From Aurelia coerulea (lineage: Eukaryota; Cnidaria; Scyphozoa; Semaeostomeae; Ulmaridae): a stretch of DNA of 64,000 nucleotides. Shown here piece after piece: positions 59,515 to 64,000 of this stretch (position 1 is the first letter of the stretch; every line of letters starts with the position of its first letter). The position numbers and the translations under genes are program-made. Location of the stretch: positions 496,001-560,000 of the forward strand of contig CM076958.1 of assembly GCA_039566865.1 (NCBI GenBank), read 5' to 3'. The notes beneath the pieces were generated by a model. The model worked only from the letters and a program-made list of their open reading frames with translations, ran no database searches and was not told the DNA's origin.

Positions 59515-60180
59515 GCCGTTTGAAAGATTACTGCTCCCTAAATATCAAAACAATAATATTTTGAAATATTTGATTGAATAGCCAACATATTAGGTTAATT
59601 TCGCCGCTTGAAAGATTACTGCTCCCTAAATATCAAAACAATAATATTTTGAAATATTTGATTGAATAGCCAACATTTTAGACTATTTCTAGAATTTTTG
59701 TGGCTGAGATCGGTCACTCCGTTTAGATTTTACGAGGGATTGTCTCGAGAAAGTGGCTTCGAGAAACCTTCAAAAACGTCCTAAAATCACGAACAAATGT
59801 TCTTGACATTGACTTTAGACCAAGCTTTCGCAAGTGCTATCCTCTTTGGATGATGAAAAAGTGTTCCCCATAGTATCAGAAACCTATTAAAAGGGGAATC
59901 CATCCTACCAAATGGCAAAGTATATGGTAAATACACGTAAATGTCATTGTTGCGAGGAAGGCAGACTGGTGGAATGTTGCTCGTTGTTTTCACTCGTTTT
60001 TGCCGGATTTTGTAAGAGGGTACCTGCATAAAATCCCTCATATACACAGGAGGAATGACCGATTGAAGCCGGGTAAATTACTGAACCTAATTGAACATAT
60101 CGGCAATGAAACAAGACAGTTTTCAATATTATTGCTTTGATATTCAGGGAGCAGTATTTTTCAAACGCCGTACGCCTTTT
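59515..60180. mobile_element. ~665-bp inverted-repeat element with internal 88-bp duplication
   Basis: GCCGTTTGAAAGATTACTGC at the left pairs with AGCAGTATTTTTCAAACGCC at the right. TGAAAGATTACTGCTCCC recurs 88 bp later (59521 and 59609), a nearly exact tandem copy of the left end. Confidence 0.8.
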
Positions 60181-60325
60181 CATCACCCAGTATTTAGCCA
60201 AAAAGGGCATCGAAAACCAGAACACTGAACAGCTCTGCTTGTTTCATGTTTCATCTAGCTCTAGGTGACTCTATTGAGTCTATACTGACTCGAAATTAGC
60301 CTTCAGTTTCTGAGACCATGGGATT

Positions 60326-60871
60326 AACATAGGATCCAAATCTTTAACCGGTGTAAAAAGGCGGGTGTAAAATTCTATGACCTATTTCTTCTGATTGAAT
60401 GGCTTGAAAGAAACTTTAGACACTTATCTATGATTCTACCGTTGGACTTTTCAGAAATTTTGAAGTTTTGTGACATTACAGCGTATTTCATATTTCAACT
60501 CGTTTGAGGATGTGACGTCATCAAATTTCAAAATCATAAACCAGAGGAGTGACAGACTTTTGCTTGATACTATATTGTAGACATCCATAAACTATGCTTT
60601 TCTTGGAAACATGGCCCGTCTATCTACAAAGCCTGACGTTGTCATGTTTCGTCCAGCAGTTTAGAAATCATGATGCTTTTAAGTTTTTTTGAAAATTTTT
60701 TCTTGGATTCAAGAAAAAAGGAAACACATTAATTCTGAAAACATTGAAGATTTCAGAAAAGTCCAACGGTAGAATTATAACTAAATAGCTAAAGTTTCTT
60801 TCAAGTCATTGAGTTCAAAGAAATGAGTCATTGAATTTTACACCAACCTTTTTAAAGATTTGGAACCAATG
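60326..60871. mobile_element. Foldback (MULE-like) element
   Basis: AACATAGGATCCAAATC and AGATTTGGAACCAATG ends; ~160-bp arms around a GATGTGACGTCATCAAATT centre. Target duplication not readable. Confidence 0.8.
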
Positions 60872-61480
60872 AGGATCTTTCCTCCAATCAGACTGTTCCG
60901 CCCATACCAAGGACCTTGAGCAAAGAATTGAGTTGACATCTATGTTTCCATTGAACCATACTTCAACGCAGACATCTGATAATATTTCAAAGATGGCCAG
61001 ATATAGGCGAAAACCATTTAACAGATCAAAAATATTATAAAAAGAAACATTACGAAATGTAAAGAGGTCTTTGAACTTCTTATGAATTATGGATGATTTT
61101 TTAGGCTTACCAACGGTTCAATGTTATGAAGTTCAAAGTTTGCAAACTTTAGATGAAACTGATAAATGAACAACTTTAAGAACTGTTTCTGTTATGTCAG
61201 CACAGTTTGAATTTGAATTTATTCAACGTGGTAGCAAAGACTCTGACGAATTGCGCTGTTGTCTATCATTAAGTGGCGCCAGTAGTCCAATTTATTTAGT
61301 TAAAACGTTTCAAACTGATAATGGTCTAAGTTTTTTCTCTACCTAATTTAGAATCTATGACAGGTTCCTTAAGAATTAAACACAGTCCTTGCACTGTAGT
61401 TTTAGGGCGTATTCTTTTGGGAAGCTGTCTTCTCAGAGATATTCCAAAAACCAACGGCAGACTGTGTGGAGAAAATTAAA
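60872..61480. other. Spacer, nothing recognised
   Basis: AT-rich unique-looking sequence between the foldback element and the AAGC microsatellite. No exon-like frame. Confidence 0.5.
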
Positions 61481-61562
61481 ACAAGCAAGCAAGTAGGCAA
61501 GCAAGTAGGCAAGCAAGCAAGCAAGCAAGCAAGCAAGTAAGCAGGCAGGCAGGCAAGCAAGC

Positions 61563-61604
<42 letters not shown>

Positions 61605-61620
61605 GCAGGCAGGCAGGCAG

Positions 61621-61652
<32 letters not shown>

Positions 61653-61656
61653 GCAG

Positions 61657-61723
<67 letters not shown>
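61481..61723. repeat. ~240-bp (AAGC)n/(AGGC)n microsatellite
   Basis: About 60 tetranucleotide units mixing AAGC and AGGC. All three minus-strand frames are open as (LACL)n-type repeats, which explains three overlapping long ORFs there. Confidence 0.98.
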
Positions 61724-61726
<3 letters not shown>

Positions 61727-62382
61727 TACAGTTGTTAATGCAAGCCAGTGTGTATCTCCACCTATAAAATTGTGGTGAACGGCTGTTGCCCTCAGAGTTT
61801 TCTCTGACTACTTATTTACCGATCTAATCTCGGAATGCTTGGACAGCAAAGTTGGCTGTAGGCTTGTAGTTCTTCACTGTCTTTCCTTCGCAGTGGAGAA
61901 GAAAAGTCTATCCGCAGGCAAACTCTCAGAGCTCTTCATATTAATTCTATGACAAAGCCCTCGGTCAAAATCTCATGTGAAATTTTAAAATATTTGTGCT
62001 CAGGTTGTGAGAAATTTTTATCAAGACTTAAAATGTAGATGACAAGTCAAATTCTGGGGTAAGAATTCTATTTAAAAGCATTTGAAACATTTTCCATGAT
62101 AGTGACTGTGCATTCATTAGACGAACGATAATATAAACTACGGACATTGGCTCTTTAATTTTCACAAAACGAGCAAAGTTTTGCATCAGGTATTTTCCTT
62201 TGTTTATGCATATGTGCAGCGTGAATATTCCTTCACACTAGAAACCTTTTGTCGATCCGTCGTGAACCGGATGTGACATCACATGGATAATGAAATCGAG
62301 ACTAATACAACATGAGCGCCAACATCATGGACAACAACAACATTCGGAGAAGTAACTGTTGTTTGTTTATTGATGGTAAATA
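61724..62382. other. Presumed upstream region of the coiled-coil gene
   Basis: No repeat family recognised. A GATGTGACATCACATG palindrome-like motif at 62269-62284, ~100 bp before the ATG, resembles a CRE-type site; this is a weak promoter hint only. Confidence 0.35.
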
Positions 62383-62664
62383 ATGATGAAAATGAATCAA
62401 GAAATAAATAATCAACGAAAGTTACTCACACAGGAAGATTTGATTTATTTACAAGATGTTGACAGAAAGATGAAGGACTGGATCAACGAGAAAAGAATTT
62501 TGAAAGAAGCTGTTGAGAAAATGGAGAATGATTTGATGCGCAGGAGCCCAACAGCTTTGAATTCTTGTAAAGTTCTTCATGAGTTAGAAGAACAGCAGAT
62601 GGAAGTTGCAGAACAAGTTGAAATCACAAAACTGAAGATTAAACTTCTGAAAGAGGACAAATAA
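62383..62664 (+). CDS. Small coiled-coil protein, 93 aa, function unknown
   Basis: This is an uninterrupted 93-codon frame with an in-frame TAA two codons before the first ATG, so the start at 62383 is natural (ATG ATG AAA ATG; a second Met is equally possible). The protein is charged and predicted to be almost wholly helical, with heptad-like Leu/Ile/Val/Met spacing across residues ~15-90 (DLIYLQDVDRKMKDW, LHELEEQQMEVAEQVEITKL). There is no signal peptide, membrane segment or cysteine motif. I do not recognise the family. The composition is unlike the random AT-rich ORFs nearby, which is the main reason to believe it. An AATAAA hexamer overlaps the stop codon. It could be a complete one-exon gene or the last exon of something longer, but the upstream stop argues against the latter unless an acceptor lies between that stop and the ATG. 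Confidence 0.6.
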   Translation: MMKMNQEINNQRKLLTQEDLIYLQDVDRKMKDWINEKRILKEAVEKMENDLMRRSPTALNSCKVLHELEEQQMEVAEQVEITKLKIKLLKEDK

Positions 62665-64000
62665 AGATTGACATGGGAAAGGCCGAGTTTAATAACATGC
62701 AAATTGCATGGATGACTGGAAAGACTAGACCAAGTTCAGTCTGATCTTTATGACCTTGATCCCTTATTATGAAGATGAGAGCATAGTTAGTTGACTTATG
62801 ATGAGAACCAAAAGGTAGAAAGACAAGATCATACCTTTAAAATTGTGTGAAAAGATTTCAAGGGTGGTGCTGCTGGAAATTTAAATGATCATGAAAACAT
62901 TGAAACAATGAAATGACACTGGGGACGATCACGTGCAAATCAAAGAACTGTAAGAAAATCAGTTTTGCATGAATAACTCGATGACTTTATATTATTCTAT
63001 CAAATCTTGCCTGAAAATCTCTTTTGAGACAGAATTCAAGGATTGCCATATTGTATGATGATTACTAGATCAACAAAACTGTATGGTCAACATTCAGAAG
63101 AGTTATATTTCACAATTACTATTTTTTTGCTTCTGCTAGAGCTTTCATATCTAGAGATTAGATGATTTTTTCTAATGACTCCAGGATTATTTGCTGGATA
63201 ATCTCCTGCAAAACTGTAAACTAGCAATTAACAATAGCCAGGGAGTGCTGCCTACTGGGTTTACTCAAAAGATTGTTGTCAAAATGTTTACAGTTGTGGT
63301 CAATAGCAACTTGTGCAGGGAATACCTTCAGGTAAAAGAGCCTGTACGAAAATACAAGGCCATGTAATAGCCATGTACAAGCCTTGTAGTTATGGCCTTG
63401 TAACCTTATTATAGCCTGGAACCATTGAAATAATGCTGTTTTTGTTATGCAAAAATAAGGTATTATCATTATCATGAATGTCCTTTCTATACTGCACATG
63501 TGCTAATTTCTTGGATAAACTACAGTGATATCATTTCATAGCCACAACAAGGCTTGCAAAAGTTGCTGAAAACAGACAGACAGACAAACAAACAAATAGA
63601 GTCTATTGCAACGCAATTGTGGAAGAATATCAAACTGCTTCACGGCAAAAATATTAAATGCTTTCCAGTCCACCATTTCAGAGCTCCAATTAGACTTCTT
63701 ACCTAGTGTCCCTTGTTTCCCTGTGCTCTTTGACTTGTTGATTTCACTTGGTCAACTAACTGAGACAGGTACCTATTGAGGAAGTTTTATCGGAAAGAAA
63801 TTCATATTGGAGGAGGGGGGCTAAACTCAGATGCGCTTGGGAAAGTGGAAAACGCCCTGTTGTGAAGAATTCAATATCAAAACGAGCAGCCTATCACAAC
63901 TAATAGAAGGCTTTCCTGGGAAATTCTGAAAAAAATTGACTCCAAAATCACTCTTTATAAATTATAAATGGACTGTTTTTAGCTGCACGAAATAAAAACG
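62665..64000. other. Right edge, nothing recognised
   Basis: No supported gene or known repeat. A short inverted pair (ACAAGGCCATGTA / CATGTACAAGCCTTGT, AAGGCC) lies at ~63351-63405 and a CAGA/CAAA tract at ~63575-63600. Confidence 0.45.

Noticed and set aside
61402..61727. Long Leu-Ala-Cys repeat proteins on the minus strand
   Set aside because: All three frames are open only because of the AAGC/AGGC microsatellite.

Overview
The window is nuclear DNA from an animal. It is AT-rich, its genes are split by GT-AG introns, and its introns are packed with short inverted-repeat transposons, tRNA-derived SINEs and truncated LINEs. Gene content (a motile-cilium protein, a TMEM163-type zinc transporter, a BTB protein) says metazoan. 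The repeat style and moderate intron sizes suggest an early-branching animal such as a cnidarian, but the lineage is an inference and not proven here.

Layout. Positions 271-36589 (+) hold 38 consecutive exons of CFAP61, a radial-spoke/CSC component of motile cilia; the first ~200 codons lie left of the window and the stop codon is at 36587-36589. Every exon junction was checked for phase, giving one open reading frame of 1074 visible residues. Positions 39520-42521 (+) hold the last three exons of a BTB/POZ protein whose first exon was not found. Positions 45418-57037 (-) hold seven exons of a TMEM163-like multi-pass membrane protein; its first intron is GC-AG and its last short exon is unresolved. 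Positions 62383-62664 (+) hold a small single-exon coiled-coil ORF. Nothing convincing as a gene lies in 57038-62382 or 62665-64000.

Mobile DNA. At least eight families are visible: (1) ~0.5 kb foldback elements with AGCATAGG ends and 9-bp target duplications, MULE-like, in many copies; (2) ~185-bp TAGACCTTTTAGC elements; (3) elements with ACCGGGTGTCCC or ACAGGGTGTCCC ends; (4) CATGGGTAGTT elements; (5) TACAGTA...CCCGC elements; (6) a GC-rich ~400-bp element; (7) ~185-bp tRNA-derived SINEs; (8) 5'-truncated LINEs. Several are nested, giving a relative order of insertion.

Most unusual signal. CFAP61 has repeatedly suffered local duplication of exon edges: a ~1.2-kb degenerate array upstream of a 35-nt microexon (6040-6074) in which about ten units carry an acceptor-like pyrimidine-AG plus the start of that microexon; a tandem copy of an exon start with its acceptor (1819 vs 1966); a tandem copy of an exon end with its donor (14335 vs 14449); and a decayed copy of the C-terminal coding tail (37203-37268). 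A near-perfect 324-bp foldback with three acceptor-like sites sits just before the 12421 exon. These are decoy-splice-site configurations that transcript data could test directly.
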